NCBI GenBank assembly: GCA_019801415.1
Contig: JAHVJD010000010.1
Span: 62,001 to 126,000 of the forward strand
Length of the DNA stretch: 64,000 bases
Source: Nocardioides marinus
GTDB lineage: Bacteria > Pseudomonadota > Alphaproteobacteria > Rhodobacterales > Rhodobacteraceae
Reading direction: 5' to 3'
Below, piece by piece: positions 36,315 through 44,732 of this stretch; positions within the stretch are counted from its first letter, which is position 1; each line of letters begins with the position of its first letter. The translations under genes were made by a program, and so were the position numbers. The notes beneath the pieces were generated by a model. That model saw only the letters and a program-made list of their open reading frames with translations, was not told the origin of the DNA and did not search any database.

Positions 36315-36695
36315 ATGAGCGCAGTTCTGGAACACGCCAATGTCACCGTCGCCGACCCCCATGGCACCGCCGCCTGGATGCAGAAAGTCTTTGGCTGGCA
36401 CATTCGCTGGGAGGGCGCGGCCAAGAACGGCGGCTACAGCGTGCACGTCGGTGAGTCCAACAGCTACCTGGCGCTCTACGCGCCCCCCTCAGCCGCGGGC
36501 AAGGCGCCCGAAAGCTATGGCATCATCGGCGGGCTGAACCATCTGGCGGTGATCGTGCCGGACCTCGACGCCACCGAGGACGCGGTCAAGGCCGCGGGCT
36601 TCACCCCGATCAACCACGGCGACTACGAACCCGGGCGCCGGTTCTATTTCCACGATGAAAACGGCATTGAATTCGAGGCGGTGCAATATGATTGA
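36315..36695 (+). CDS. VOC-family (glyoxalase/bleomycin-resistance fold) protein
   Basis: A 126-aa single-subunit VOC protein with two beta-alpha-beta-beta-beta halves: MSAVLEHANVTVADPHGTAAW and LNHLAVIVPDLDATEDAV. H and E metal-ligand candidates are present (LEHANV, NHLAV, EFEAVQ), so it may be a metal-dependent lyase, dioxygenase or thiol-conjugating enzyme; the substrate is not known. AGGAG precedes ATG 36315. It is divergent from soxR, and a role in redox or electrophile stress is the natural inference. Confidence 0.88.
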   Translation: MSAVLEHANVTVADPHGTAAWMQKVFGWHIRWEGAAKNGGYSVHVGESNSYLALYAPPSAAGKAPESYGIIGGLNHLAVIVPDLDATEDAVKAAGFTPINHGDYEPGRRFYFHDENGIEFEAVQYD

Positions 36696-36869
36696 TCTGA
36701 TGTGGCAAGCGGCGCTGCGCGGCGGCGGCGCAGGCGGCATTATTCCGCGCAAAGCTGTGGAAAACCCGCGTAAAATCCCCCGTTTGCGGCAATAAGCGCC
36801 CGCAAGCGGCCCGCGCCCACTTGAAATCGGGCGCGGGATTGGGTCAGGTATCTGTCAACCGGATCGGAC

Positions 36870-36900
36870 GCCCCGCGGCTTATGCTGCGGGGCTCCGGTT
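36870..36900 (+). promoter_or_regulatory. Hairpin in the greA leader
   Basis: GCCCCGCGGC (36870-36879) pairs with GCTGCGGGGC (36884-36893) across a TTAT loop with one mismatch, and CCGGTTTT follows. It lies 41 bases before greA. Either a leader attenuator or the terminator of the glyoxalase transcript. Confidence 0.5.
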
Positions 36901-36940
36901 TTCCACCTGACAAGAACACTAAGCGACCTGGACCAATCTC

Positions 36941-37411
36941 ATGGAAAAGATCCCGATGACCCCCACGGGTCACGCCGCGCTGGAAAGCGAACTGAAGACT
37001 CTCAAGTCGGTCGAACGTCCGGCCATCATCCAGGCCATCGCCGAAGCACGCGAACTGGGTGACCTGTCGGAAAACGCCGAATACCACTCGGCCCGCGAAA
37101 AGCAGTCCTTCATCGAAGGCCGCATCAAGGAGCTGGAAGGCCTGCTGTCGCTGGCTGACGTGATCGACCCGGCCAAGCTGTCCGGCTCGGTCAAGTTCGG
37201 CGCCAAGGTGACCGTGGTCGACGAGGACACCGACGAGGAAAAGTGCTGGCAGATCGTCGGCGAGCACGAAGCCAACATCGAGGCGGGCCTGCTGAACATC
37301 AAATCCCCCATCGCCCGCGCCCTGATCGGCAAGGAAGAGGGGGACAGCGTCGAGGTGCGCACGCCCGGTGGCGAGCGGTCCTATGAAATCCTCAAGATCG
37401 TCTATTCCTGA
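36941..37411 (+). CDS. greA: Transcription elongation factor GreA
   Basis: Rescues backtracked RNA polymerase by stimulating transcript cleavage. The 156-aa product has the N-terminal coiled coil with [16 protein letters not shown] (the acidic tip, residues 33-48) and a C-terminal FKBP-like domain ending [14 protein letters not shown]. Length and start are typical. The following gene begins 20 bases later and is probably co-transcribed. Confidence 0.97.
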   Translation: MEKIPMTPTGHAALESELKTLKSVERPAIIQAIAEARELGDLSENAEYHSAREKQSFIEGRIKELEGLLSLADVIDPAKLSGSVKFGAKVTVVDEDTDEEKCWQIVGEHEANIEAGLLNIKSPIARALIGKEEGDSVEVRTPGGERSYEILKIVYS

Positions 37412-37431
37412 TCCGCAAAACGGCAGCCCAG

Positions 37432-38481
37432 ATGACAGGCCCCAGCAGCACAGGCCCCAACAGCAGTTCCGGCAGCGGCAGCGCCTTCAGCAGCGGTCGC
37501 CCGCTGCCTCGGCTTGACGCCCCTCCCGGCAACGGTCTGGGCGGTGCCGAACTGGTCGCGATCGGGTTGGGGGCCGTGTGGCTTACGGCGGCGGCGGGGC
37601 TGTACCTGTTTGCGCCGCCGGACAGGGGACTGGCCGAATGGGGCGACCGTATCGTCGCCATCCTGGCGCTGGTGCTGCCGCTCGCGATGCTGTGGGTGGC
37701 GGCCTCGGCCGCGCGCTCGGCCCGCGTCGTGCGCGAGGAATGCGAGCAACTGCAAGCCGCCATTGACGGGCTGCGCCAGACCTATCTGACCCAGGCGCAG
37801 CAGCAGGCCGCGGTGGCCGAACCCTCGGTGGCCAAGCGGCTGGAAGAAATCGCCGAAGCAACCCGCAAGACCGAAACCGCCCTGGCCACGTTCCACACCA
37901 GCCGCCGCAACCAGCCGACCCGGCCCGCGATTCCCGCCGCTGCTGCCGAAATGACGGCCGCCGAGCAGGGGTCCCTGGCGCTGGACACCCCCACCGAGGA
38001 AGCGGCGCCGCCGCTGGCGGCGGACCAGTTCATCCGCGCGCTGAACTTTCCCGAAACCGCCGAGGACACCGAGGGCTTTGCCGCCCTGCGCGCAGCACTG
38101 AAGGACCGCAAGACGGCGCAGGTGATCCAGGCGGCGCAGGATGTCCTGACCCTGCTGAGCCAGGACGGCATCTACATGGATGATCTGCGCCCCGACATGG
38201 CACGCCCCGAGGTCTGGCGCCAGTTCGCCCAAGGCGCCCGCGGCCGGGCGGTGGCGGCGCTTGGCGGCGTGCGCGATCGCAGCTCGCTGGCGCTGACGGC
38301 CGCGCGGATGAAGCAGGATCCGATTTTCCGCGACGCCGCGCATCACTTCCTGCGGCGGTTCGACCAGATGTTTGCCGACTTCGAGGCCGAGGCCACCGAC
38401 AGCGATATCTCGGCCCTGGCCAATACCCGCACCGCGCGCGCCTTCATGCTGCTGGGCCGGGTGGCCGGAACCTTCGACTGA
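37432..38481 (+). CDS. Hypothetical membrane protein
   Basis: A 349-aa protein with a Ser/Gly/Pro-rich N-terminus, two transmembrane helices near residues 40-62 and 73-93, then a coiled-coil part (about 95-150), an Ala/Pro linker, and a helical C-terminal domain from about 200. I recognise no named domain, though similar proteins follow greA in related genomes as I recall. It lies 20 bases after greA. Function unknown. Confidence 0.8.
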   Translation: MTGPSSTGPNSSSGSGSAFSSGRPLPRLDAPPGNGLGGAELVAIGLGAVWLTAAAGLYLFAPPDRGLAEWGDRIVAILALVLPLAMLWVAASAARSARVVREECEQLQAAIDGLRQTYLTQAQQQAAVAEPSVAKRLEEIAEATRKTETALATFHTSRRNQPTRPAIPAAAAEMTAAEQGSLALDTPTEEAAPPLAADQFIRALNFPETAEDTEGFAALRAALKDRKTAQVIQAAQDVLTLLSQDGIYMDDLRPDMARPEVWRQFAQGARGRAVAALGGVRDRSSLALTAARMKQDPIFRDAAHHFLRRFDQMFADFEAEATDSDISALANTRTARAFMLLGRVAGTFD

Positions 38482-38585
38482 GCCACACCCGATCGCAGTC
38501 AGTTCGCCCCTGTTGCCCGCACGGGCGCGGCTGTCGACGACGAATGTATGAATTCAGAACCATGAGGCCTGCCCGCCGCGCCCAA

Positions 38586-38647
38586 GCGCGGCGCCCGGCC
38601 CAACGGCGGGCAAGCATCTGCGATGCGCCGGCCCGCGGGCGGGAACC
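38586..38647 (+). repeat. Intergenic repeat family 2, copy 2
   Basis: 62 bp matching 31180-31241 at 55 of 62 positions. It contains GGCCCAACGGCGG, GCATC-TGC-GATGC and GGGCGGGAACC. It lies between the convergent ends of the hypothetical membrane protein gene and moeA. Confidence 0.8.
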
Positions 38648-38653
38648 CCACCG

Positions 38654-39910
38654 TTACATCGCGAAACTGCCATAGGGGATGAAGCGCACCGGATCGCCCG
38701 GTTTCACATGCACGGCACCGTCCGGCAGCTCGACCAGCCCCTCGGCCCAGCTGAGGCCGCTGATGCGGCCGGAGCCTTCGGAGGCGAAGACCTCCGCGCG
38801 GCCATCGCGCATCCGGGCACGCAGGTATTCGCGGCGGCCCGGTTTCTTGCGTTTCTCGAACCCGGCCGGCACCTCAAATCCCTGCGGGCGCTGCCAGCCT
38901 GCCCCCGCCATCAGCCCCATCGCTGGGCGCGCAAAGATCAGCGTGCAGACCAGCGCCGCCACAGGGTTACCCGGCAGGCCGAAGACCGGCGTGCCCTGCC
39001 ACATCCCCAGCGCCAGCGGGCGGCCCGGTTTCAGCGCAATGCGCCATTCCTGCATTGCACCAGCCTCGCGCAGCAGCGCAGAGACATGGTCCTCGTCCCC
39101 GGCTGAGGCGCCGCCGGAGGTCAGGATCACATCGGCGCGCGCCGCCGCATCGTCCAGCCGGGCGCGCAAATCGCCACGATCATCCGCGGCCCGCCCCAGA
39201 TCCAGCGCCTGAAATCCCATCTGCCGCAGCAAGGCCAGCAGCATCGGCCGGTTGGCGTCATAGATCTGGCCCGGCCCCGCGGGCATCCCCGCCTCGACCA
39301 GCTCGTCCCCGGTGGAAAGCACACCGACACGCAAGGGCTGGCGCACCGGCAGCTCTGCCAGCCCCGTGGCGGCGGCCAGTGCCAGATCGGCGGGGGTAAT
39401 CACCCGGCCCGCGGTCAGGATCACCGCGCCTGCCTGCACGTCCTCGCCCGCGCGGCGGGTGTTGGCGCCTTGCTTCAGCGGCCCGTTGAAGGCGATCTGG
39501 CGACCATCCGTGTTCACGTCCTCCTCGAGGATCACGGTATCGACCCCATCGGGCAGCGCCGCGCCGGTCAGCACACGGATCGCCTGCCCCGCAGGCACCG
39601 CGCCGTCAAAGGGCACGCCCGCTGCCGCCCGCCCCTCAACCAGCGGCAGCACATGCGCGCCTGCGGGTCGTCCGCCCGCAAAGCCGTAGCCGTCTACCGC
39701 CGTGTTCGGCTGCGGCGGGTTGGCGCGCCGGGCTGCCACATCCTGCGCCAGCACCCGGCCCAATGCGGCCTCCAGCGGCACGGTCTCAGCCCGCGTAACC
39801 GGCGTCAGCCGGGTGCGCAGCAGCTCCAGCGCGTCATCCACCGGCGTCCAGTCGACCCCCGCGGGCAGGGCAAAACAATCGTTGCTGAAAGGGGGCGGGG
39901 TCAGGGTCAT
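38654..39910 (-). CDS. moeA: Molybdopterin molybdotransferase
   Basis: Inserts molybdate into adenylylated molybdopterin to make Mo-cofactor. The 418-aa product has the N-terminal linker, PNTAVDGYGF near 68, the MoCF/MPT-binding segment LSTGDEL near 203, TSGGASAGDEDH near 265 and GLPGNPVA near 318. ATG 39910 is preferred over TTG 39925: GAGG lies 9 bases upstream. It heads a Mo-cofactor cluster with mobB, mobA and fdhD on the same strand. Confidence 0.95.
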   Translation of the reverse strand: MTLTPPPFSNDCFALPAGVDWTPVDDALELLRTRLTPVTRAETVPLEAALGRVLAQDVAARRANPPQPNTAVDGYGFAGGRPAGAHVLPLVEGRAAAGVPFDGAVPAGQAIRVLTGAALPDGVDTVILEEDVNTDGRQIAFNGPLKQGANTRRAGEDVQAGAVILTAGRVITPADLALAAATGLAELPVRQPLRVGVLSTGDELVEAGMPAGPGQIYDANRPMLLALLRQMGFQALDLGRAADDRGDLRARLDDAAARADVILTSGGASAGDEDHVSALLREAGAMQEWRIALKPGRPLALGMWQGTPVFGLPGNPVAALVCTLIFARPAMGLMAGAGWQRPQGFEVPAGFEKRKKPGRREYLRARMRDGRAEVFASEGSGRISGLSWAEGLVELPDGAVHVKPGDPVRFIPYGSFAM

Positions 39911-39978
39911 CTCGGGCAGCCTCAAAGGGTTGGAGCCATCACAGCCTGGAAGTCACAGGCCAGTTTCAAAGGCCGGTT

Positions 39979-40470
39979 TCACAGGCCGATATCGGCCAGC
40001 AGGAAATCGGCAATGGCCACGGTATCATCCAGATCGAACACCGGCCGGTCGAGGTCCAGCGGCACATCGCTGGCAACCGCGCGAATGCTGTCATCCCCCG
40101 GCGCGATCAGTTCGGTCCCGGCCGCCTGGCGGTGGGCTTCGATCTTGGGGTGGGCTTCGCGCTTGTAGCCCTCGACCAGCACCAGATCGACCGGAGAGAG
40201 CCGTGCCAGCAAGTCCGCCAGCGGCGGCTCCGGCTGGCCGCGCAGCTCCTGCATGAGAGCGATGCGGGCAGGGCTGGCCAGCACCACCTCTGCCGCGCCG
40301 GCCATGCGGTGGCGGTGGCTGTCGGTGCCGGGCTGGTCGACATCGGCACCGTGATGGGCGTGTTTGATGGTGGAGACCGTCAGCCCGCGGGCGGTGATCT
40401 CGGCCACCAGCCGCTCCATCAGACCGGTCTTGCCGTTGTTCTTCCAGCCAGTGACGCCGTAGATCTTCAT
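39979..40470 (-). CDS. mobB: Molybdopterin-guanine dinucleotide biosynthesis protein B
   Basis: P-loop GTPase that assists MobA. The 163-aa product starts MKIYGVTGWKNNGKTGLMER, with the P-loop GWKNNGKT near residues 8-15, then STIKHAHHGAD near 36 and LVEGYKREAHPKIE near 110, all MobB features. Its start overlaps the mobA stop by four bases (ATGA), so it is co-translated with mobA. Confidence 0.94.
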   Translation of the reverse strand: MKIYGVTGWKNNGKTGLMERLVAEITARGLTVSTIKHAHHGADVDQPGTDSHRHRMAGAAEVVLASPARIALMQELRGQPEPPLADLLARLSPVDLVLVEGYKREAHPKIEAHRQAAGTELIAPGDDSIRAVASDVPLDLDRPVFDLDDTVAIADFLLADIGL

Positions 40471-41105
40471 GCCAGCAGCGCCTCGGCCCGGGCCAGATCC
40501 TCGGGCGTGTTGATGTTGAAGAAAGGGTCGAAAGGCTCCGCCTCGAACAATGCCTCGCGGCCCTGGTGCCGGTCGGTCCAGAGCACCACCTTGCGCAGAC
40601 CGTCCTGCAGTGCCGCGCGCAGGTCGTCGCGCAGGGCAACGGGCCAGAGTCCGAAGGCCGGGTGGCGGTTCACACGCTTGCCGCCGCCGGATTTCAGCGC
40701 CTCGTCGCCGCTGCGCGGGGTGGTGGCGAGCACCAGCGGATGCGCCATCCCTGCCCCGGCTTCGGTCAGCCGGGCTACCAGATCAGTGGGAAAGAACGGC
40801 GTGTCGGCGGCGGCGGTGACAATGGTGTCTGCCCCCTGCTCTGCCGCCCAGTCGAGACCTGCGAGTACGCCCGCCAGCGGACCGGCGAAGCCCTCGATCG
40901 AGTCGGCAATGACCGGCAGGCGGAGGTCGGCGAAACGTTCCGGGTCGCCATTGGCGTTGAGCGCCATGCCCGCGACCTGCGGCGAGAGCCGGTCAATGAC
41001 GCGGCAGATCAGGCTTTGGCCGCCGACCTGCAGGCGACCTTTGTCGCCACCTCCCATCCGGGTGGCGAGGCCGCCTGCGAGGATTACGCCGAGGGGTTTG
41101 GTCAT
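40467..41105 (-). CDS. mobA: Molybdenum cofactor guanylyltransferase
   Basis: Transfers GMP from GTP to Mo-molybdopterin to give the MGD cofactor used by enzymes such as formate dehydrogenase. The 212-aa product has the nucleotidyltransferase start GVILAGGLATRMGGGDK (residues 6-22) and the metal-site segment TAAADTPFFP near 97. Its position beside mobB and fdhD fits. An inverted-repeat region separates it from fdhD. Confidence 0.95.
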   Translation of the reverse strand: MTKPLGVILAGGLATRMGGGDKGRLQVGGQSLICRVIDRLSPQVAGMALNANGDPERFADLRLPVIADSIEGFAGPLAGVLAGLDWAAEQGADTIVTAAADTPFFPTDLVARLTEAGAGMAHPLVLATTPRSGDEALKSGGGKRVNRHPAFGLWPVALRDDLRAALQDGLRKVVLWTDRHQGREALFEAEPFDPFFNINTPEDLARAEALLA

Positions 41106-41134
41106 CTTTCGGGGTCTCCAGCTTTTGAGAAGCC

Positions 41135-41219
41135 GCCCGACCGGTAGGCCGGGCAGCGCCCGTCACGCCCCCCACGGCGCGGGCGCTTCACGCCCTCCCC
41201 GTCGGGCCGAGCGCTGCCC
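41135..41219. repeat. GC-rich region with two overlapping inverted repeats
   Basis: GGGCAGCGC (41151-41159) is complementary to GCGCTGCCC (41211-41219), and GCCCGAC (41135-41141) to GTCGGGC (41201-41207). The two pairings are interleaved, so only one could form at a time, or together as a pseudoknot-like fold. It lies between fdhD and mobA. Confidence 0.4.
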
Positions 41220-41241
41220 TCGTCTCTATGTGACCGAACAG

Positions 41242-42120
41242 TCATTCCGCACTCTTCCGACGGTGCTTCTTTTCCTCCACTGGCGCGTCCTTGGGGTCCA
41301 TGTCGCGCACCAGCCGCTCCTCGCCGGAGAGGCAGATGAACCGCTGGCCTCGCATCCGGCCGATCAGGGTGAGGCCGACCTCGCGGGCGATCTCCACGCC
41401 CCAGGCCGTGAAACCGGAGCGCGAGGCCAGCACCGGGATGCCCATCATCGCGGTCTTGATCACCATCTCCGACGTCAGCCTGCCGGTTGTATAGAGGATC
41501 TTGTCCGCGGGATCGGCGCCTTCGGACAGCATCCAGCCGGCGATCTTGTCCACCGCGTTGTGGCGACCAACGTCCTCCATATAGACCAGCGGGCGGTCCT
41601 GATGGCACAGCACGGTGCCGTGGATCGCCCCTGCCTCGAGGTACAACGAGGGGGTGCGGTTGATCTTGTGCGCCAGCGCGTAAAGCCAGGAGGTGCGGAT
41701 CTCGGCTTCGGGCAGGCGCACGTCCTCCAGCCCCTCCATCATGTCGCCGAAGACGGTGCCGACCGCGCAGCCGGAGGTGCGGGTCTTCTTCTTCAGCTTT
41801 TCTTCGTGGCTGGTCTCAACGGCGGTGCGCACCACCACGGTTTCCAGATCCTCGTCATAGTCGACGCGGGTGACCTCATCGCCGTCGCGCAGCATCCGCT
41901 GATTGCGCAGAAACCCCAGCGCCAGGTATTCCGGGTAGTCGCCGATGGTCATGGCGGTGACAATTTCCTGCGAGTTCAGGAAGATGGTCAGTGGGCGCTC
42001 CTCAACCACGGCGATCTCGAGGGCGTCGCCGTTCTGATCGGTGCCGGTGACAGCGCGGGTCAGCCGGGGGTTCGAGACCCCGGGGGCGATCAGATATTCT
42101 GACGTGATATCCATGCTCAC
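41242..42120 (-). CDS. fdhD: Formate dehydrogenase accessory sulfurtransferase
   Basis: Delivers sulfur to the Mo-bis-MGD cofactor of formate dehydrogenase. About 292 aa, matching the family. The C-terminal half carries DVGRHNAVDKI near 198 and LASRSGFT near 236. The conserved CxxC pair in E. coli FdhD is reduced here to SGCAVG near residue 134, with one cysteine. The start is uncertain: AGGAGG (42131-42136) best serves TTG 42123 or GTG 42120, while ATG 42114 is a further option. It is divergent from azlC. Confidence 0.92.
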   Translation of the reverse strand: MSMDITSEYLIAPGVSNPRLTRAVTGTDQNGDALEIAVVEERPLTIFLNSQEIVTAMTIGDYPEYLALGFLRNQRMLRDGDEVTRVDYDEDLETVVVRTAVETSHEEKLKKKTRTSGCAVGTVFGDMMEGLEDVRLPEAEIRTSWLYALAHKINRTPSLYLEAGAIHGTVLCHQDRPLVYMEDVGRHNAVDKIAGWMLSEGADPADKILYTTGRLTSEMVIKTAMMGIPVLASRSGFTAWGVEIAREVGLTLIGRMRGQRFICLSGEERLVRDMDPKDAPVEEKKHRRKSAE

Positions 42121-42178
42121 CAATTGCAATCCTCCTGCGTCCGGCGTAGGCCGGATGCAGGCAATCTAGGACGCACAG

Positions 42179-42907
42179 ATGGCAAGCTCCACCACCAAAT
42201 CTGCCTTTTGGCAAGGCTTTCGCGACAGCGCGCCGTTTCTCTTCATGGCCTCGCCCTTCGGTTTCCTGTTCGGGGTGCTCGCCGCCGAGGCCGGGTTGAT
42301 CGTGCCGGAAGCCTTTGCGTTTTCGCTGGCAGTCTTTGCCGGCGCCGCCCAGTTTACCGCGCTGCAGCTGATGCAGGAGAATGCGCCGCTGCTGATCGTT
42401 CTGGTATCGGCGCTGGCGGTGAACCTGCGGATGGCGATGTATTCCGCCTCGCTGACGCCCTACCTTGGCGATGCGCCCATGTGGCAGCGAGCGCTGGCGG
42501 CCTATTTCGTGGTCGATCAGTCCTATGCGCTGTCGATCGTGAAATTCGAAAACGAGCCGCGGATGACCACCGCGCAGCGCATGGCCTATTTCCTGGGCAC
42601 CAATGGCATTGTCACCCCGGCCTGGGTGATTGCGACCGTGGCCGGGGTCATGGCCGGCAGCCGCATCCCCGAGAGCTGGGGCGTGGATTTCGTACTGCCG
42701 CTGGCGTTTCTGACGATGATCGGGCCGATGCTGCGCACCCCGGCGCATATCGTAGCCTGCCTGGTGGCGGTCGCGACATCCCTGCCCGCGGCGATGCTGC
42801 CCTACAACCTGGGTCTGATCGTTGCAGGGATCGCGGGCATGATTGCCGGGGCGCAGGCCGAATTGTGGCTGGAGCGGCAGAAATCGAAGGCGGAGACCGT
42901 GAAATGA
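42179..42907 (+). CDS. AzlC-family (branched-chain amino acid exporter) large subunit
   Basis: A 242-aa inner-membrane protein with about seven or eight hydrophobic helices. N-terminal FWQGFRDSAPFLFMASPFG and FAGAAQFTALQLM (near 52-64) are typical of AzlC. With AzlD it forms an exporter known in Bacillus for 4-azaleucine resistance and in Corynebacterium (BrnFE) for isoleucine export. The substrate here is unknown. It overlaps azlD by four bases (ATGA). Confidence 0.92.
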   Translation: MASSTTKSAFWQGFRDSAPFLFMASPFGFLFGVLAAEAGLIVPEAFAFSLAVFAGAAQFTALQLMQENAPLLIVLVSALAVNLRMAMYSASLTPYLGDAPMWQRALAAYFVVDQSYALSIVKFENEPRMTTAQRMAYFLGTNGIVTPAWVIATVAGVMAGSRIPESWGVDFVLPLAFLTMIGPMLRTPAHIVACLVAVATSLPAAMLPYNLGLIVAGIAGMIAGAQAELWLERQKSKAETVK

Positions 42908-43233
42908 GCAGCATCCCCACCCCGGTCCTTTGGACCGTCATCGCCGGACTGGCGCTTGGCAGCTATGCGCTGCGCTTCGTGTTTCTGGGTTTCATGGGGG
43001 GACGCCCGATTGCGCCCTGGCTGATGCGGCATCTTCGCTATACCGCGGTTGCGGTGCTGCCCGCGCTGGTGGCGCCGCTGGTGGTCTGGCCTGCCCCGAC
43101 CGACGGCACACCGAGCCTGATCCATTTCGCGGCCGCGGCCGCGACCTTCACGGTCGGCTATGTGACCCGCAACGTTCTGTACGCGCTGGCTGCGGGCGGC
43201 GTGTCATTGCTGTTGCTGTATCTCGCCGCATGA
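42904..43233 (+). CDS. AzlD-family small subunit
   Basis: A 109-aa membrane protein with three or four helices that pairs with AzlC. WTVIAGLALGSYALRFVF near 10 and ALRFVF...LRYTAVAVLPALVAP are AzlD-typical. The ATGA overlap with azlC indicates a fixed stoichiometric pair. It is convergent with a lipoprotein gene, leaving a 24-bp gap. Confidence 0.92.
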   Translation: MSSIPTPVLWTVIAGLALGSYALRFVFLGFMGGRPIAPWLMRHLRYTAVAVLPALVAPLVVWPAPTDGTPSLIHFAAAAATFTVGYVTRNVLYALAAGGVSLLLLYLAA

Positions 43234-43257
43234 CGCGCTGCGCGCCGGGCCGCCCTA

Positions 43258-43878
43258 TCAGTTGACGGTGGCGGCCAGCTCGGCGTTGCTGCGGGCGATC
43301 CCGTCCTTGAGATCGGCGCTGTCGTCTTCGTAATAACGGGTGGTGCGCACGCCCGGCAAAGTGGCAAACTGCTCCGCCAGTTTTTCCGGATAGAAGGTGC
43401 GTTCAACGGCTTCGAACCCCGGGATCTGCTGCAGGATCGCCGCCGTGGCCTGGGCACAGAAGGCGCCCGGCACCCGACCGTTGGTCACCGCCAGCTGATA
43501 GGCCTGCTGGGCCTGCTCCGGCGTGACCTCAACCTCCTGAACCATCACGTGGAAGGTGCTGCGGGCGTGCGACCCGCGGTAGGCCTTTTCCACCGCCGGG
43601 GTGATCCCGTAAAGCACGTCGTTCCGCTCCGGTACCACCGGGGCATAGAAAGAGCCCGCAGGGTCGAAGATCACCCGCTCGGAGGCATTGATCATCAACG
43701 AGGTGTGACCGCCCCTGCCGGTGCGGTTGTTGATCATCGTGTAAAGAGTGAGCTTGGGCGGGCCGGGGTGGCGATAGGCCACCTGCGCCAGCGTTGCGGC
43801 GTCCGCATTGGGTTGCTGCGGCGCAGCGCAGCCCGCGAGCGCCAGCAGCGCCGCGCCAAGACACAGCAGTTTGCGCAT
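43258..43878 (-). CDS. Exported lipoprotein, possible permuted papain-like (NlpC/P60-like) fold
   Basis: A 206-aa lipoprotein (signal MRKLLCLGAALLALAGC, Cys17 lipobox LAGC). The mature part has RGGHTSLMIN (around 55) and VIFDPAGSF, and later FCAQATAAIL around 140. A conserved-looking His upstream and a Cys at a helix start downstream resemble the circularly permuted NlpC/P60 (YaeF/YiiX) arrangement, but this is inference. ATG 43878 follows AGGA; an in-frame GTG at 43884 is possible. Function unknown. Confidence 0.75.
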   Translation of the reverse strand: MRKLLCLGAALLALAGCAAPQQPNADAATLAQVAYRHPGPPKLTLYTMINNRTGRGGHTSLMINASERVIFDPAGSFYAPVVPERNDVLYGITPAVEKAYRGSHARSTFHVMVQEVEVTPEQAQQAYQLAVTNGRVPGAFCAQATAAILQQIPGFEAVERTFYPEKLAEQFATLPGVRTTRYYEDDSADLKDGIARSNAELAATVN

Positions 43879-43902
43879 CGGCACCGTCCTTGGATCAGGA
43901 GA

Positions 43903-44037
43903 TCAGGTTGCGAAGATCGCCAGGAACAGCGCGAAGAAGACCAGCGCGATGCAGGAGCGGGTGATGAAAGTCAAAAACCCTGCATAGACCTTTTCCTGAG
44001 TGGTGATGTCCATGGAGCCGTGCTGATGTTCAGCCAT
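43903..44037 (-). CDS. aa3-type cytochrome c oxidase subunit IV
   Basis: A 44-aa protein, MAEHQHGSMDITTQEKVYAG then one transmembrane helix FLTFITRSCIALVFFALFL and a short tail. This pattern (short polar head, EKVY/TF segment, single helix) matches the bacterial subunit IV of aa3 oxidases described from Paracoccus and Rhodobacter. It is small and often missed. It lies alone, 25 bases upstream of a lipoprotein gene on the same strand. Confidence 0.85.
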   Translation of the reverse strand: MAEHQHGSMDITTQEKVYAGFLTFITRSCIALVFFALFLAIFAT

Positions 44038-44244
44038 GTGCGTATCCCTCAAAATTCGCGTGCGTTTTGCCGCTGATTACTGGATTTGGCCCGGGCTGTC
44101 ACCACGTCATTCCGGCGCAGCTGCCACAAATCGCCGCCACGGCACGAGCTGACAGGGGCCAGTGGGCCACAATTGCCACCGAACAGCGTCGAGCTGGCCG
44201 TTGCGGCCAGCCCTGCCGCCGCGTTGGTGCGAATCGGACGCGCC

Positions 44245-44697
44245 TCAGACCGCGTCCAGATCGGACGCCAGCCGGAAGCCGATCCGGTTTGCCGGTTCCG
44301 CCTGCCGCAGCTTGGGCACCGCGCGCAGCATGACGTTGAGCTGGCTGACATGCTGCACCAGCTGTGTCTTGGTGCCGTTGGCCTCGCTGCCGTAGAAGGT
44401 GATGATGTCGGGATCGAAATAGCCGATGCCCTCGATCCGCAGCACGCCCGCGTCGCCACCGGCAAAGCCCATGGCCACTTCGTGTTCGCTGTCCAGCTGC
44501 TTCTCGAAATTCTGGATGTAGAGGATCAGCCGTTCATACGCCCAGCGCGACGCGCTTTTGGTGGCATCCGGCTGCTGCAGGCGTTCCGGCACCTTGGTCA
44601 GCCCGGCGCAGGCCTCGGGATCGGCATGGACCTCGTGCACGCAGGGCAGGATCGCGGCCTCGGCCGCCTCGGCGCTGGTTGAAATTTCGTTGTCCAT
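44245..44697 (-). CDS. DUF6173-family protein
   Basis: A 150-aa cytosolic protein of unknown function. The core from about residue 40, SRWAYERLILYIQNFEKQLD through FYGSEANGTKTQLVQHVSQL to PANRIGF, matches what I recall of DUF6173. ATG 44697 is preceded by GGGGGG, and the open frame upstream overlaps the MBL gene, so this start is preferred. It is the last minus-strand gene before coxIV with a 207-bp gap (44038-44244) in which I see nothing clear. Confidence 0.78.
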   Translation of the reverse strand: MDNEISTSAEAAEAAILPCVHEVHADPEACAGLTKVPERLQQPDATKSASRWAYERLILYIQNFEKQLDSEHEVAMGFAGGDAGVLRIEGIGYFDPDIITFYGSEANGTKTQLVQHVSQLNVMLRAVPKLRQAEPANRIGFRLASDLDAV

Positions 44698-44732
44698 GCT
44701 TCCCCCCGATGGTGATGTCGCCCGAAGGTGCG

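Noticed and set aside
36688-36795. 35-aa reading frame MIDLMWQAALRGGGAGG.. overlapping the VOC stop codon
   Set aside because: Although it overlaps the upstream stop, it has no clear Shine-Dalgarno, is very short and has a Gly/Arg-rich composition. Left out as a gene, but could be checked by ribosome profiling.
38482-38653. Possible small RNA gene in the greA operon-moeA gap
   Set aside because: The structured stretch is a member of repeat family 2, which explains the hairpins. No promoter boxes were seen.
44038-44244. Possible gene in the coxIV-DUF6173 gap (207 bp)
   Set aside because: Frames that run through it belong to other strands and phases of the DUF6173 and MBL genes. No supporting signal.
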